A stretch of DNA of 64,000 bases from Succinivibrio dextrinosolvens (GTDB taxonomy: Bacteria; Pseudomonadota; Gammaproteobacteria; Enterobacterales; Succinivibrionaceae): positions 35,029-99,028 of the forward strand of contig NZ_FPAH01000007.1 of assembly GCF_900116345.1 (NCBI RefSeq). Direction: 5' to 3'. The notes below the pieces were generated by a model. That model was given only the letters and a program-made list of their open reading frames with translations, ran no database searches and was not told the origin of the DNA. This document shows, piece by piece, positions 53,653-63,886 of the stretch (positions within the stretch are counted from its first letter, which is position 1; the number at the start of each line of letters is the position of its first letter). Position numbers and translations under genes: made by a program.

Positions 53653-56145
53653 TTAAACATCTAATACAGCTTCATCACTGTGAACTTCAATGTACTCTCT
53701 TCTTACAGGTACATCATCACCCATCAGATCAGAGAATAACTTAGTTGCTTCCATAGCATCACTCAAGTGAACTCGTTTGATACTTCTGGTATCAGGGTTC
53801 ATAGCTGTTTCTGAAAGCTGAGCTGCACTCATCTCACCCAGACCTTTGTAACGCTGGATATTAACGCTCTCTTTAGCCTTCTTCTTCAGGATGTCATAAA
53901 CTTCAGTTAAGTTCTTAACTTTAACTTCCTTATTATCAACAGGATTTGAAGGAATATACAGATATCCATCCTCTTCAATCAGATTTGAAGCCTGAGCATG
54001 TAATGCCTTAATCTTGTCATATCTAATCTTAGTTAGGAACTTCTCGTTGATAGTACATTCTTCATCAGTACCGAATACGTGCTTAATCACTACAGGATAG
54101 TACTTGTTATTCAGTTCGTCATGCTCGATTCTGTACTTGTAATACATGCCTTCTGAAGGGTTGGAAGGAAGAACCTTGATAAAGCCCTCTACCCAGGTCT
54201 TAACATCAGCTTCTGAAGCGAACATATTATCCTTGATTACATCGTAGTAAAGCATGTTGATAATAGCTTCATAGTTGTAATCAGCCTCCTGTTTGCAGGC
54301 CTTCTTTGCAGAAGCTACAACAGCAATGTATTTCTTGAATAGAGCTTCAAGAGATACAGGAGGAATTGCAGCAGCACCGCGGGATGGGAATAACTGGCCC
54401 ATCTCAACAGCTAAAGAAACTTCAAAGAAAGCTGCATCTTCTTCTGTAATTACATATACAGGATCTTTCTTGGAGGACTTCTTCTCGTACTTATATAGAG
54501 GAGGCTCAGCAACATATACATAGCCATTCTCAATGATTCCTGGGAAGAAATGATAGAAGAAAGTTAATAGAAGAATACGAATATGAGCACCGTCCACGTC
54601 GGCATCGGTCATGATAATGATGTTGTGATACTTAAGCTTGGTTATATCGTAGTTCTCACCGATACCGCAGCCAAAAGAAATCACAAGATTAGAAATCTGT
54701 TCAGACTCTAAAACCTTATCTAAACGGGCCTTTTCAACGTTAAGAATTTTACCTCTTAAAGGCAGCACGGCCTGGAACTTAGAATCTCTACCGTTCTTAG
54801 CTGATCCACCTGCAGAATCACCCTCTACCAGGAATATTTCAGATAATGCAGGATTCTTTTCACGGCAAGGAACTAGTTTATCAACTGATCTGCTGCTTAC
54901 GCCTGATCTGTCAGTACGTGACATATCACGTACCTTTCTAACAGCTTCACGGGTAACGGCAGCAGAAAGAATCTTCTGACAGATGTTGTCGGAGAAAATC
55001 TTCTTGTTGAAAATCAGAATATCCAGCAGATGGTTGTTGATACAGTTGTTAACTGCAGTACCTGCTTCAGAAGAAACCAACTTATCCTTGGTCTGTGAAG
55101 AGAATTTAGGATCAGGCATCTTAACTGAAATAACAGCAGTTAAACCTTCTCTGATATCCTCTGGAGAAGCGGTAACATTCTTCATCTTGTTATCGATGGT
55201 TGCATGTTCGGCCAGATACTTGGTAAAAGTATTTGTTATAGCACGCTTGAAGCCAGCTAAATGCTGACCGCCATCCTTCTGAGGAACGTTATTGGTGAAG
55301 CAGTAGATATTCTCTGTATAAGCATCAGTCCACTGCATAGCAATTTCAACACTGATGTTATCAATCTTGTTTTCATCATTCTCGTTAGTGAAATGAATGA
55401 TCTCTTCCTGAATAGGCTTCTTACCCTTGTTCAAGTAGTTAATGAAAGCACTGATACCCTCATCCTTCTCATGATAGAAAACTTCCTGCTTAACAGGGGT
55501 CTCTCTTAAATCAGATAAGGTAATCTTAATACCGGAGTTCAGGAATGATAACTCACGCAGTCTCTTAGCAAGAATTGCGTATTCAAAAGTAATATTGTTG
55601 TTGAAGATTTCAGGAGATGGCCAGAAACGAACCATAGTACCATGTTCATCACTATCGCCAATCTGGTGAAGAGGAGCCTCAGGATGACCACCATTCAGGT
55701 AGATCTGCTGCCAGATATGATCTTCTCTTCTAATAGTAAGTTCTAAACGATCTGACAGAGCATTAACAACAGAAATACCCACACCATGCAGACCGCCTGA
55801 AACCTTATAGGAATTGGAGTCGAATTTACCACCGGCATGAAGAACGGTCATAACAACTTCAGCTGCAGAAACCTTTTCTTCAGGATGCATAGCCACAGGA
55901 ATACCACGACCATTATCAGTACATGAAACAGAACCGTCCTCATGGATGGTTACTTCGATATGATCACAGAAACCAGCTAAAGCTTCATCGATAGAGTTAT
56001 CAACTGCCTCGAAAACCATATGGTGTAAACCTGATCCGTCATCAGTATCACCTATATACATTCCAGGACGTTTACGTACTGCTTCAAGGCCATGTAAAAC
56101 TTTAATACTGGAAGTATCATAATCATTGTTTTTTTCTTCTGACAT
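53653..56145 (-). CDS. gyrB: DNA gyrase subunit B
   Basis: ATPase subunit of gyrase, which introduces negative supercoils. 830 residues, the long proteobacterial form with an insertion of about 165 residues in the C-terminal TOPRIM half (around 555-730). GHKL ATPase motifs EAVDNSIDEALAG, DNGRGIPV and GGLHGVGISVVNALS, the TOPRIM EGDSAGGSAKNGRD and the acidic pair in MTDADVDGAHIR, plus QRYKGLGEMSAAQL, are intact. Last of dnaA-dnaN-recF-gyrB, 8 bp after recF. Confidence 0.98.
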   Translation of the reverse strand: MSEEKNNDYDTSSIKVLHGLEAVRKRPGMYIGDTDDGSGLHHMVFEAVDNSIDEALAGFCDHIEVTIHEDGSVSCTDNGRGIPVAMHPEEKVSAAEVVMTVLHAGGKFDSNSYKVSGGLHGVGISVVNALSDRLELTIRREDHIWQQIYLNGGHPEAPLHQIGDSDEHGTMVRFWPSPEIFNNNITFEYAILAKRLRELSFLNSGIKITLSDLRETPVKQEVFYHEKDEGISAFINYLNKGKKPIQEEIIHFTNENDENKIDNISVEIAMQWTDAYTENIYCFTNNVPQKDGGQHLAGFKRAITNTFTKYLAEHATIDNKMKNVTASPEDIREGLTAVISVKMPDPKFSSQTKDKLVSSEAGTAVNNCINNHLLDILIFNKKIFSDNICQKILSAAVTREAVRKVRDMSRTDRSGVSSRSVDKLVPCREKNPALSEIFLVEGDSAGGSAKNGRDSKFQAVLPLRGKILNVEKARLDKVLESEQISNLVISFGCGIGENYDITKLKYHNIIIMTDADVDGAHIRILLLTFFYHFFPGIIENGYVYVAEPPLYKYEKKSSKKDPVYVITEEDAAFFEVSLAVEMGQLFPSRGAAAIPPVSLEALFKKYIAVVASAKKACKQEADYNYEAIINMLYYDVIKDNMFASEADVKTWVEGFIKVLPSNPSEGMYYKYRIEHDELNNKYYPVVIKHVFGTDEECTINEKFLTKIRYDKIKALHAQASNLIEEDGYLYIPSNPVDNKEVKVKNLTEVYDILKKKAKESVNIQRYKGLGEMSAAQLSETAMNPDTRSIKRVHLSDAMEATKLFSDLMGDDVPVRREYIEVHSDEAVLDV

Positions 56146-56153
56146 TTGGTCCT

Positions 56154-57239
56154 CTATGAATCCGGTGTAATAGATGTAGAAATGTTTATGTATTTACATT
56201 CAATATGATCAGGAATATCTATTTGTTCTGAGATATTGGTTAAAAAGACCTGACACCTACAATCTATTAAATCATCTAACAAAAGATGTCTAGAGTGTGG
56301 ATCTAGCTCAGAATTGAGATCATCAATTAGGAAAATACAGTTTCTGCCACTTTGCTGTCTTAGCAAATGGCTCTGCGATAATCTCATAGCACAGACAAGT
56401 AATTTTAACTGTCCTCTAGATAAGGTATCAGATGCTAAAAAACCATTGCATTTGACCCTTAAATCCGCACGGTGACAACCATAAAAAGTATACCCTAAAA
56501 TGCGGTCTTTTTCAAGATTTAAATCTAGCGCAGAGCGCAACTGCAAGCCATTTTCCCAACCTTTTTGAAAGTTAAAATCAAACTCAAAATCGGGTAAAAA
56601 CTGAAGCAGTTTTTCTCTTAAAATCGGGTACAGTTTCTGAAGATATTCTTCCCTTATGGAAGTGATATTTTCGCTGATTGATGACAGAGCATCATCCCAC
56701 AGCTGAATCTCCTCAACAGAGGCATTCTTCTTGAGAAGGAAATTACGCTGGACAAGTAATTTTCTGTAATTCATCCATAACTGTTTGAATTCCGGATACA
56801 GATAATAGATCCCCCAGTCAATGTAGCTTCTGCGAAGATCAGGTGAACCTAAAATAAGATCAATACCCTGAGGATGAATAACCTGAACACTGATTCTATC
56901 CACCAGATCCAGAAGTCTTGAGGAATGCTCAGAATTCACAGAAACAGTCATGCCTTTAGATCTTGATTTAAACCTGGAAATGCCTAAAGTATCCTCAAAT
57001 TCCCCCTTATCGCCCTTAATCTTTGCTGAGATAGTAATAGACTCAGTTCCTTTTCTGATAAGGGATAAGTATTTGCTGGTTCTAAAGGATCTGCCTAAAC
57101 CAAGATATGAAATTGACTCTAAGAGAGATGTCTTACCTGAACCGTTTGGTCCATATATAAGATTAAAATTACTTGATGGCTTTATATCAAGATAGGAAAT
57201 GTTGCGGCAGTTCTGAACAATAAGTCTGGTGATATGCAT
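56154..57239 (-). CDS. recF: DNA replication/repair protein RecF
   Basis: SMC-like ATPase that helps load RecA at gaps. 361 residues. Walker A YGPNGSGKTSLLESI is near the N-terminus, the ABC-type signature is in SRGQLKLLVCAMRL, and Walker B is FLIDDLNSELD. It lies between dnaN (45 bp upstream) and gyrB (8 bp downstream), the classic order. Confidence 0.97.
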   Translation of the reverse strand: MHITRLIVQNCRNISYLDIKPSSNFNLIYGPNGSGKTSLLESISYLGLGRSFRTSKYLSLIRKGTESITISAKIKGDKGEFEDTLGISRFKSRSKGMTVSVNSEHSSRLLDLVDRISVQVIHPQGIDLILGSPDLRRSYIDWGIYYLYPEFKQLWMNYRKLLVQRNFLLKKNASVEEIQLWDDALSSISENITSIREEYLQKLYPILREKLLQFLPDFEFDFNFQKGWENGLQLRSALDLNLEKDRILGYTFYGCHRADLRVKCNGFLASDTLSRGQLKLLVCAMRLSQSHLLRQQSGRNCIFLIDDLNSELDPHSRHLLLDDLIDCRCQVFLTNISEQIDIPDHIECKYINISTSITPDS

Positions 57240-57284
57240 AAAGATTAATTGCGAAGAAAAGATATTCTTCGCAATACATTAAAT

Positions 57285-58418
57285 TTAGACAACTACCTTA
57301 CTGATGATATAGCTTGCCTTTAGCTCGCTATTGTCTGAAGCGTCGGATTTAATCAGAACGTTCAGCATAGGCTGGCTGAAACAGAATAAGACATTGTCAG
57401 TCTTAATTACGTTCAGAACATCACGAACATACTGACCATTCAGAGAAATCTCGATAGGAGTCTGAGCATCAGGTAAAGCCAGAGATGCAGTAGCAACCTC
57501 ATGTTCAGAGTTCTCAGATCTTAAATCAACCTTACCATTACCAAAACTGAAAGATACACCGTTAACACGCTTAGATGACAGTACGGAAACCTGCTGTATC
57601 AGCTTATTGAAGGTTACACGAGGAATAGAGATAGTGGTATCAATAGACTTAGGAATAACTGTTCTTACATTAGGATAGCCACAATTAATCAGCTTAGATG
57701 CAAGAGAGAAGTTATTACATGAAGTTCTTACAGCATTCTTGGTGAACTTAAGAACAACCTCTGATTCTCCGGAATCATTAAGGATCTTAGACAGCTGAGC
57801 TGCACACTTCTTAGTGATGATAGCGCCAAATGAACCCGCAGTTGAATTCTGAGCTGAAAGCTGAGTTTCAAGAATTGCCATTCTGTGACCGTCTGAAGTA
57901 AAGATCTCAAGCTTTGAGCCATTCAGCTCAAAACGTATACCTTTCAGGTAATCACGGAAATCCTCATTGGAAACACAGAATACTGAAGAATCAATAATAG
58001 ATTTCAGTAAGCACTGTTTGATGGTGATTTCCTGCTCGATATCCTCAAGCTCAAAAGATGGGAAATCAATTGAAGAACGGGTACGGATTTCAAAGGAAGT
58101 ATTACCGTCTGAAATAACCAGCACATTCTTGTCTTCATCAAGAGTAATGGAAACCACACTATTAATATCAAGATTACTTAAAGTATCACGTAACTTGTTG
58201 GCATTAACGGTAATTTCACCATCAGACTCAACATCATCCAGAGGAATAATAGTCTTAAGCTCGATATTATAGTTTGTGGCTTTCAGATTAAGAGAATTCT
58301 CAGACACATTAATAAGAATATTCTGAGTGATATCCTCTTTATTAGGAGCTGTTCCTGCAATACCAGCAACCTCATCAAGCTGTTTCTTTAAGTTAGATAG
58401 TAGGACTCTGAATTTCAT
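57285..58418 (-). CDS. dnaN: DNA polymerase III beta subunit (sliding clamp)
   Basis: Ring-shaped processivity clamp. 377 residues, three repeated clamp folds as in E. coli (366). MKFRVLLSNLKKQLDEVAGI opens the chain; SIDFPSFE, CVSNEDFRDYLKGIRFEL and SDGHRMAI match the second fold, and the chain ends with MLNVLIKSDASDN and ASYIISKVVV in place of the usual MPMRL C-terminus. It starts 16 bp after dnaA. Confidence 0.97.
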   Translation of the reverse strand: MKFRVLLSNLKKQLDEVAGIAGTAPNKEDITQNILINVSENSLNLKATNYNIELKTIIPLDDVESDGEITVNANKLRDTLSNLDINSVVSITLDEDKNVLVISDGNTSFEIRTRSSIDFPSFELEDIEQEITIKQCLLKSIIDSSVFCVSNEDFRDYLKGIRFELNGSKLEIFTSDGHRMAILETQLSAQNSTAGSFGAIITKKCAAQLSKILNDSGESEVVLKFTKNAVRTSCNNFSLASKLINCGYPNVRTVIPKSIDTTISIPRVTFNKLIQQVSVLSSKRVNGVSFSFGNGKVDLRSENSEHEVATASLALPDAQTPIEISLNGQYVRDVLNVIKTDNVLFCFSQPMLNVLIKSDASDNSELKASYIISKVVV

Positions 58419-58434
58419 CTGATAAACTCCGCCA

Positions 58435-59907
58435 TTACTCTTTCTTCAGTGACAGGATCAGTCTCTGATAAATTGCTGACTGTTCTTCTCTGTCATCACT
58501 GATTCTTTCACGAGTACGTTTGATTGCTTCATGCACAGAGGAATGATCCTTGTTAAAGGCTCTTCCAATGTCATTTAATGATAAATTCGGAATAAGGTCA
58601 TTTGCAAGTGTCATAGCCATAGAACGTGCTAGAGATGTAGCTTTCTTTCTCTCTGCAGATTCCATTGAAGTAACAGTAACTCCATATTCCTTGGCAACTC
58701 GATCCTTAATTGCATCAATACTGGTTACCTGTCTATCGATATTTACAAGGTTTGACAGCAGTTTAACAGCATCATCACAGGTGATCTGCTTGCCGGTTAT
58801 TTCAATATGCTGCTTAAGGGTCTTGATTGCACCTTCAATCTCTCTAACACTTGATCTGATGTTATTGGCAATATAATCAACAACATCATGCTCAAGCTGA
58901 ATATCAAGTTCCTTACATTTACGTAAGGTAATTGCAGCACGGGTTTCAGCTGATGGAGGATAAATCTCTCTACATACACCTGAACCGAATCTTGAAACCA
59001 GACGTGGGTGAAAATTCTTCAGGTTTCCAGGAGCAACGTCAGATGCCAGAATCAGCTGGCTGCCTGGCTTATCAAGATAGTTGGCAATAATTTCAAAGAA
59101 GGTATCTCTTGATTTCTCACCTTTGGTAAGTGACTGAATATCGTCCATGATGAACACATCATGCTGAGTGAAAGAATCCTGGAATTTTACCTGTTCGTCA
59201 ACATGGCCGGTTTTAGACATGGACTCTACAAACTTTCTGATGAATTCTTCTGCGCGGATATATACAACGGAAATCTCTGGCTTAGTGGCTCTGATTCTAT
59301 TGGCAATAGCCCACAGTAAATGAGTCTTGCCTAATCCTGAACCGCCATATACATAGAATGGATTGTAGGATTCTGAACCAGGATTCTGAGCAATCTTCTG
59401 AGCAATTGCATAAACCAGAGAATTCTCAGGATCAGTAACATAGTTTTCAAAGGTCTTCTCTGGATTAATGTTATCTGCTCTAACCATTGAATGAGCAGGG
59501 GCAGGCTGCTGAACTGGAGGCATATTACCTTGCTGCTGAGGCATAGCCTGTACAGGGGCAGGATTGAAACCGTTGTTAATCTGATTGTTTGGTTCACTCT
59601 GATAGCCGAAATTTGCGGGCTGTGCAGGAGCTGCGTTCTGTGAGTTCTGAAGCTCGCTTGCTAAAAGCAGCTTTAAACCAAGACTATTGTTACCTAATAA
59701 TCTTGAAATCTCCATATATAAAGATGGAGAGTATTCAGACATCAGTTTCATCATAAAATCGTTGTTACAGATAAAACATAGATCTGAACCAATAATTTGA
59801 ATAGATGACTGGAATTCAATTAATCCGTAAATAGCCTGCTTCTGAGGATCATTGATAGACTGTTTACAACTTTGAATAGCGTCATGCCAGATTTGAACCA
59901 AATCCAT
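58435..59907 (-). CDS. dnaA: Chromosomal replication initiator DnaA
   Basis: AAA+ initiator that opens oriC. 490 residues in the usual four parts: domain I (about 1-90, DLVQIWHDAIQSCKQS), a Gln/Pro/Ala-rich linker (about 95-150), AAA+ domain III with Walker A GGSGLGKTHLLWAIAN and Walker B FIMDDIQSL, and domain IV with the DnaA-box helix-turn-helix, LSLNDIGRAFNKDHSSVHEA. The linker is long and Q-rich. It heads dnaA-dnaN-recF-gyrB; divergent from rpmH. Confidence 0.98.
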   Translation of the reverse strand: MDLVQIWHDAIQSCKQSINDPQKQAIYGLIEFQSSIQIIGSDLCFICNNDFMMKLMSEYSPSLYMEISRLLGNNSLGLKLLLASELQNSQNAAPAQPANFGYQSEPNNQINNGFNPAPVQAMPQQQGNMPPVQQPAPAHSMVRADNINPEKTFENYVTDPENSLVYAIAQKIAQNPGSESYNPFYVYGGSGLGKTHLLWAIANRIRATKPEISVVYIRAEEFIRKFVESMSKTGHVDEQVKFQDSFTQHDVFIMDDIQSLTKGEKSRDTFFEIIANYLDKPGSQLILASDVAPGNLKNFHPRLVSRFGSGVCREIYPPSAETRAAITLRKCKELDIQLEHDVVDYIANNIRSSVREIEGAIKTLKQHIEITGKQITCDDAVKLLSNLVNIDRQVTSIDAIKDRVAKEYGVTVTSMESAERKKATSLARSMAMTLANDLIPNLSLNDIGRAFNKDHSSVHEAIKRTRERISDDREEQSAIYQRLILSLKKE

Positions 59908-60001
59908 AAAAAAACCTATCTTTTTATAATAATAATTACTTTCAATTAATCAAAAATATCATTCAATTAATAATGGCGAATAATTTTACCACATAATCGT
60001 G

Positions 60002-60031
60002 TTGACCTTAAGCACATTTACAATGTAAAAT
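60002..60031 (+). promoter_or_regulatory. Probable rpmH promoter
   Basis: TTGACC (60002-60007) and TAAAAT (60026-60031), 18-bp spacer, about 85 bp before the rpmH ATG. I see no exact DnaA box (TTATCCACA) in the dnaA-rpmH gap. Confidence 0.55.
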
Positions 60032-60115
60032 ACCGTACTTTGTGTTAGTGGTGATTAATGTAATTAGTATTCACCTTATGTTGTTAAGGCGGTTGTCCCG
60101 TCGTTGGAGTTACAA

Positions 60116-60259
60116 ATGAAGCGTACTTTCCAGCCAAATGTTGCTAAGCGTAAAAAGACCCACGGTTTCCGTGTTCGTATGCGTACTGCTGACGGTCGTA
60201 AAGTTTTATCACGTCGTCGTGCAAAGGGTCGTAAGCGTTTAACTACTGTTAATGGCTAA
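60116..60259 (+). CDS. rpmH: 50S ribosomal protein L34
   Basis: 47 residues, [20 protein letters not shown] and on, ending [11 protein letters not shown]: a typical very basic L34. GGAG lies 8 bases before the ATG. Its stop overlaps the start of rnpA by 8 bp. Too short to appear in a long-ORF list but unmistakable. Confidence 0.98.
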   Translation: MKRTFQPNVAKRKKTHGFRVRMRTADGRKVLSRRRAKGRKRLTTVNG

Positions 60260-60608
60260 TAATACATTTCCTCGGTCAGTTAGAATTCTAACTTCCGAGG
60301 AATACGACAAGGTTTTCAAAAATCCAGTCCGTGCAAGTGTCCCGGGAGTACTTGTTCTTGCAAGAAAAAATGAGGAGAATTGCGCTAGACTGGGTTTAGT
60401 CATACCAAAAAAAGTGTTAAAAAGGGCAGTCTGGAGAAATCGTGTAAAGCGAATTGCCAGAGAAACCTTTAGATTAACACAGCATTCTCTTCCAAACATT
60501 GATTTGGTTGTTTTAGCCAAACCAAAAATAGAAGAAATCAGCAATTCTGAACTGAGTGCAATTTTTAGACGACTATGGCTACAAATATCTCACCGTTTGG
60601 AAAAATAG
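60252..60608 (+). CDS. rnpA: Ribonuclease P protein component
   Basis: Protein subunit of RNase P, which trims tRNA 5' leaders. 118 residues. The RNR motif [34 protein letters not shown] and [18 protein letters not shown] match the family. It overlaps rpmH by 8 bp and yidD by 34 bp, the compact order usual for this locus. Confidence 0.97.
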   Translation: MANNTFPRSVRILTSEEYDKVFKNPVRASVPGVLVLARKNEENCARLGLVIPKKVLKRAVWRNRVKRIARETFRLTQHSLPNIDLVVLAKPKIEEISNSELSAIFRRLWLQISHRLEK

Positions 60609-60817
60609 CGATAGGCCTGATCCGCTTCTATCAAATCTTCATCAGTCCTTTGTTAGGGCAGCATTGCCGTTTTTATCCTAGCTGTTCTCAATACACTCTT
60701 GAAGCAATAAGAGAATGGGGTGTTCTAAAAGGAATCTATCTAGGGATTAAAAGGATTTCAAAATGTCATCCTCTAAATCCTGGTGGACTTGACCCTGTAC
60801 CAAGAAAAAACAAATAA
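60575..60817 (+). CDS. yidD: Membrane protein insertion efficiency factor YidD
   Basis: 80 residues with the family pattern [36 protein letters not shown] and [14 protein letters not shown]; the cysteines and the amphipathic helix are present. It works with YidC in inner-membrane protein insertion. It starts inside rnpA (34-bp overlap) and is followed by yidC after 21 bp. Confidence 0.97.
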   Translation: MATNISPFGKIAIGLIRFYQIFISPLLGQHCRFYPSCSQYTLEAIREWGVLKGIYLGIKRISKCHPLNPGGLDPVPRKNK

Positions 60818-60838
60818 ATCTTTTAGGATTTTTCCAAA

Positions 60839-62464
60839 ATGGAACAACAAAGAAATCTGTTATTCATACTTTTACTTTGTGCAGCCATGTTCTTGTTCTG
60901 GGACTGGAATGCTGATAAAGCCAATGCACAGAAAATGGCTGATCAGGCAGCTAACCTGCAGTCACAAGAAATCAGTGCAGAAAGCGCTCTTGGCAACATG
61001 ATTAAAGTTGCTAGTGATAATTTAGAGTTAACCATCAACCTAAAGGGTGGTGATATTGTTGATGCTAAGTTATTAAAGATTAAGCAGGAACAAGATAAGG
61101 AAGATCCTTTCCAGTTACTGATGACCACTCCTCAGTTCAAATATCAGGCTCAGAGCGGTTTAGCTGGAAAAGACGGTATCGATAACAGAGAGAGACCAGA
61201 ATTCAAGGCAGAAAAAGCTGAATACAGAATCGAAGACGGTCAGAACAACGTTACCGCAAATATTACCTTTGAAAAAGATGGCGTAACCTACACCAAGAGT
61301 TTCTCAATTGATAGAGACTCTTATGTTGTTAACGTAAGCTATCTTGTGAACAACAAGTCAGAGAAAGACTTAAGCCTATGTATGTACGGTCAGTTAAAGC
61401 AGACCGCTGATGACTCATACTTGCAGAACAATTCTGGTTTCGGCATGGTAGCAAGTGCATATAGAGGAACAGCATATTCATCAGATGAAAACCGTTACGA
61501 GAAAAAGACTCTTGACGATATCATCGATGACAAGTCATACAACGTAACCACCAAAGAAGGTTGGGTTGCTATGATTCAGCATTATTTCGTATCAGCATGG
61601 ATCGGCGGTGAGAACAACGTTAACAACGTTATCTACTCAAATCATGCAGATAACAACACCAGCGCAATCATCGGTATCAGAACTGACTCTGTAAATGTTG
61701 CAGCAGGCAGCGAAGCCAAGCTTTCAAGCAAGCTATGGGTTGGTCCTAAGAATCAGGATGCTATGGAAAGCGTTGCTAAGAATCTTGAGCTGACCGTTGA
61801 CTACGGCTGGTTATGGTTCATCTCCATTCCTTTATTCAAGATCCTGAAATTCATTCATTCAATTATTGGAAACTGGGGCTTCTCAATTATCGTTCTGACC
61901 ATGATTGTTCGTGGCGTAATGTTCCCATTAACCAAGGCTCAGTACACATCTATGGCTAAGATGCGTTTACTTCAGCCAAAACTGATGGAATTAAGAGAGC
62001 GTTACAAGGATGACAGACAGAAGATTGGTACTGAGACCATGAAACTGTACAAGAGCGAGAAGGTTAATCCTTTAGGCGGCTGCTTACCATTACTGATCCA
62101 GATGCCTATTTTCATCGCCTTATACTGGACTCTGATGGAATCAACAGAGCTACGTCAGTCAAGCTTCATGCTGTGGATTACTGACTTGTCCGTAAAGGAT
62201 CCATTCTTTGTATTACCAATCCTTTACGGTGTGACAATGTTCTATCTGCAGAAGATGTCACCAACCCCTGTAACCGATCCTGTACAGCGTAAGGTATTCA
62301 TGGCAATGCCATTTGTATTCACCTTCATGTTCTGTACATTCCCTGCAGGTCTAACTTTATATTGGCTTGTTTCAAACTGCTTCACCATTCTGCAGCAGTT
62401 CGTCATCTTCAGATCATTAGAAAAGCGTGGTTTGAGCATGAAGAAGCAGCCAGATTCTAAATAG
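60839..62464 (+). CDS. yidC: Membrane protein insertase YidC
   Basis: Inserts and folds inner-membrane proteins. 541 residues: an N-terminal signal-anchor helix (about 5-22), a large periplasmic beta domain (about 50-320) and the five-helix core with the conserved arginine in the first core helix, TMIVRGVMFPLTKAQYTSMAKM and CLPLLIQMPIFIALYWTLM. It ends in a basic tail (EKRGLSMKKQ). mnmE follows after 8 bp. Confidence 0.97.
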   Translation: MEQQRNLLFILLLCAAMFLFWDWNADKANAQKMADQAANLQSQEISAESALGNMIKVASDNLELTINLKGGDIVDAKLLKIKQEQDKEDPFQLLMTTPQFKYQAQSGLAGKDGIDNRERPEFKAEKAEYRIEDGQNNVTANITFEKDGVTYTKSFSIDRDSYVVNVSYLVNNKSEKDLSLCMYGQLKQTADDSYLQNNSGFGMVASAYRGTAYSSDENRYEKKTLDDIIDDKSYNVTTKEGWVAMIQHYFVSAWIGGENNVNNVIYSNHADNNTSAIIGIRTDSVNVAAGSEAKLSSKLWVGPKNQDAMESVAKNLELTVDYGWLWFISIPLFKILKFIHSIIGNWGFSIIVLTMIVRGVMFPLTKAQYTSMAKMRLLQPKLMELRERYKDDRQKIGTETMKLYKSEKVNPLGGCLPLLIQMPIFIALYWTLMESTELRQSSFMLWITDLSVKDPFFVLPILYGVTMFYLQKMSPTPVTDPVQRKVFMAMPFVFTFMFCTFPAGLTLYWLVSNCFTILQQFVIFRSLEKRGLSMKKQPDSK

Positions 62465-62472
62465 TATTATTT

Positions 62473-63846
62473 ATGGCAACAATCGAAGATACTATTGCAG
62501 CAATTGCCACTCCTCCTGGTAGGGGTGGCATTGCCATTATTAGGGTCTCTGGTTCCAAGGCTCTAGAAGTAGCAAAAACACTCACCGGAATCACTCCTAA
62601 ACCTCGCCAAGTCTATTTCAAACAGTTCAAACTAAACAACGAAGTCCTCGATGAGGGTGTAGTTATTTATTTTGCTGCGCCAAATTCCTACACAGGCGAA
62701 GATATCGTAGAGTTCCAGGGACACGGCGGTAATGTATCACCAAAACGTGTTCTGAACGGAATTCTCAGCATTGAAGGAGTAAGACAGGCTCAGCCAGGTG
62801 AATTCACCAGAAGAGCGTTTCTGAATAACAAGATGGACCTTACAGCTGCAGAGGCAGTTGAAGATCTGATTTCAGCTGGTTCAGAAAGTGCCGCTAAAGC
62901 TGCGCTGTCATCTCTTGAAGGTAATTTCTCCAAGAATGTTAATGAGTTAACTGACAGAATCACCAACTTCCGTGTAAGAATTGAAGCCTGTCTGGATTTT
63001 CCTGAAGAGCATGAAGATTTCTACGAATCAGGAAAGACTGACAGAGAGCTTGATGATATCGAAGCTCTGGCTGCAAAGACCATCAGAATCGCCAATCAGG
63101 GTGTAAAGCTCAATGAAGGAGCCAAGATAGTTCTTGCAGGCTCTCCTAATGCAGGAAAATCAAGTCTTCTTAATGCTCTGGCAGGTGCAGATAAGGCAAT
63201 TGTTACCAACATTCCAGGAACCACCCGAGACGTACTTACCGCACAGGTTGAAATCGAAGGTGTACCTGTAACCATTACCGATACTGCTGGTATCAGAGAT
63301 AAGCCATCGGATGAGATTGAGGCAATCGGTATTCAGAAAGCTATCGACGAGCTCAAGAAGGCTGATCTGGTGCTGTTCATGATCGACGGTTCAAAGACAC
63401 CTGTAGATGTCATGGAAACCTATTCTAAAGTGAAAGAATTTGAGTCAAACACCAACAGAATCATGGTGATTGTATCAAAGGCCGATAAAGACTTCTGTCC
63501 TGAGGTTAAAGCACTTTTAGAAGCAGAGCCTTTTAAAGAGCTTAAGCAGGTAAGAACATCTACTAAGACAGAAAGCGGCCTGGATGAGCTTAAGAAGGTC
63601 CTGGTGGATGCTTTGGGTATTATGCCTATTGAAGGTGTCTTTATCGCACGTAGACGTCATATAGCAGCATTAGAGAAGGCCTATGAGTACATCGTTAAGG
63701 CTAAAGAGATTGTTGCTACAGGTGATCTTGTATTATGTGCACAGGAAATCCGTCAGGCACAGGATTATCTTGGTGAGATTACAGGTACCGTTACTTCAGA
63801 TGATATCCTAGGAAAGATTTTCAGTACCTTCTGTATTGGAAAATAA
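62473..63846 (+). CDS. mnmE: tRNA modification GTPase MnmE
   Basis: GTPase that with MnmG modifies the wobble uridine of several tRNAs. 457 residues: formyl-THF-binding N-domain (RGGIAIIRVSG, NSYTGEDIVEFQGHGG), helical domain, then a G domain with G1 GSPNAGKSS, G2/G3 TTRD and DTAG, and the C-terminal catalytic CIGK. All parts are intact. Its terminator follows. mnmG is expected nearby but lies outside the window. Confidence 0.98.
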   Translation: MATIEDTIAAIATPPGRGGIAIIRVSGSKALEVAKTLTGITPKPRQVYFKQFKLNNEVLDEGVVIYFAAPNSYTGEDIVEFQGHGGNVSPKRVLNGILSIEGVRQAQPGEFTRRAFLNNKMDLTAAEAVEDLISAGSESAAKAALSSLEGNFSKNVNELTDRITNFRVRIEACLDFPEEHEDFYESGKTDRELDDIEALAAKTIRIANQGVKLNEGAKIVLAGSPNAGKSSLLNALAGADKAIVTNIPGTTRDVLTAQVEIEGVPVTITDTAGIRDKPSDEIEAIGIQKAIDELKKADLVLFMIDGSKTPVDVMETYSKVKEFESNTNRIMVIVSKADKDFCPEVKALLEAEPFKELKQVRTSTKTESGLDELKKVLVDALGIMPIEGVFIARRRHIAALEKAYEYIVKAKEIVATGDLVLCAQEIRQAQDYLGEITGTVTSDDILGKIFSTFCIGK

Positions 63847-63850
63847 TCTC

Positions 63851-63882
63851 AACTTCCAGATGCCTTAATCTGGAAGTTTCTT
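63851..63882 (+). terminator. Intrinsic terminator after mnmE
   Basis: AACTTCCAGAT / ATCTGGAAGTT perfect 11-bp stem with a 6-base loop, then a T-rich TCTT. Confidence 0.85.
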
Positions 63883-63886
63883 CATC

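Noticed and set aside
59908..60115. Replication origin in the dnaA-rpmH gap
   Set aside because: No exact DnaA box seen in these 208 bp, only AT-rich sequence and a promoter.
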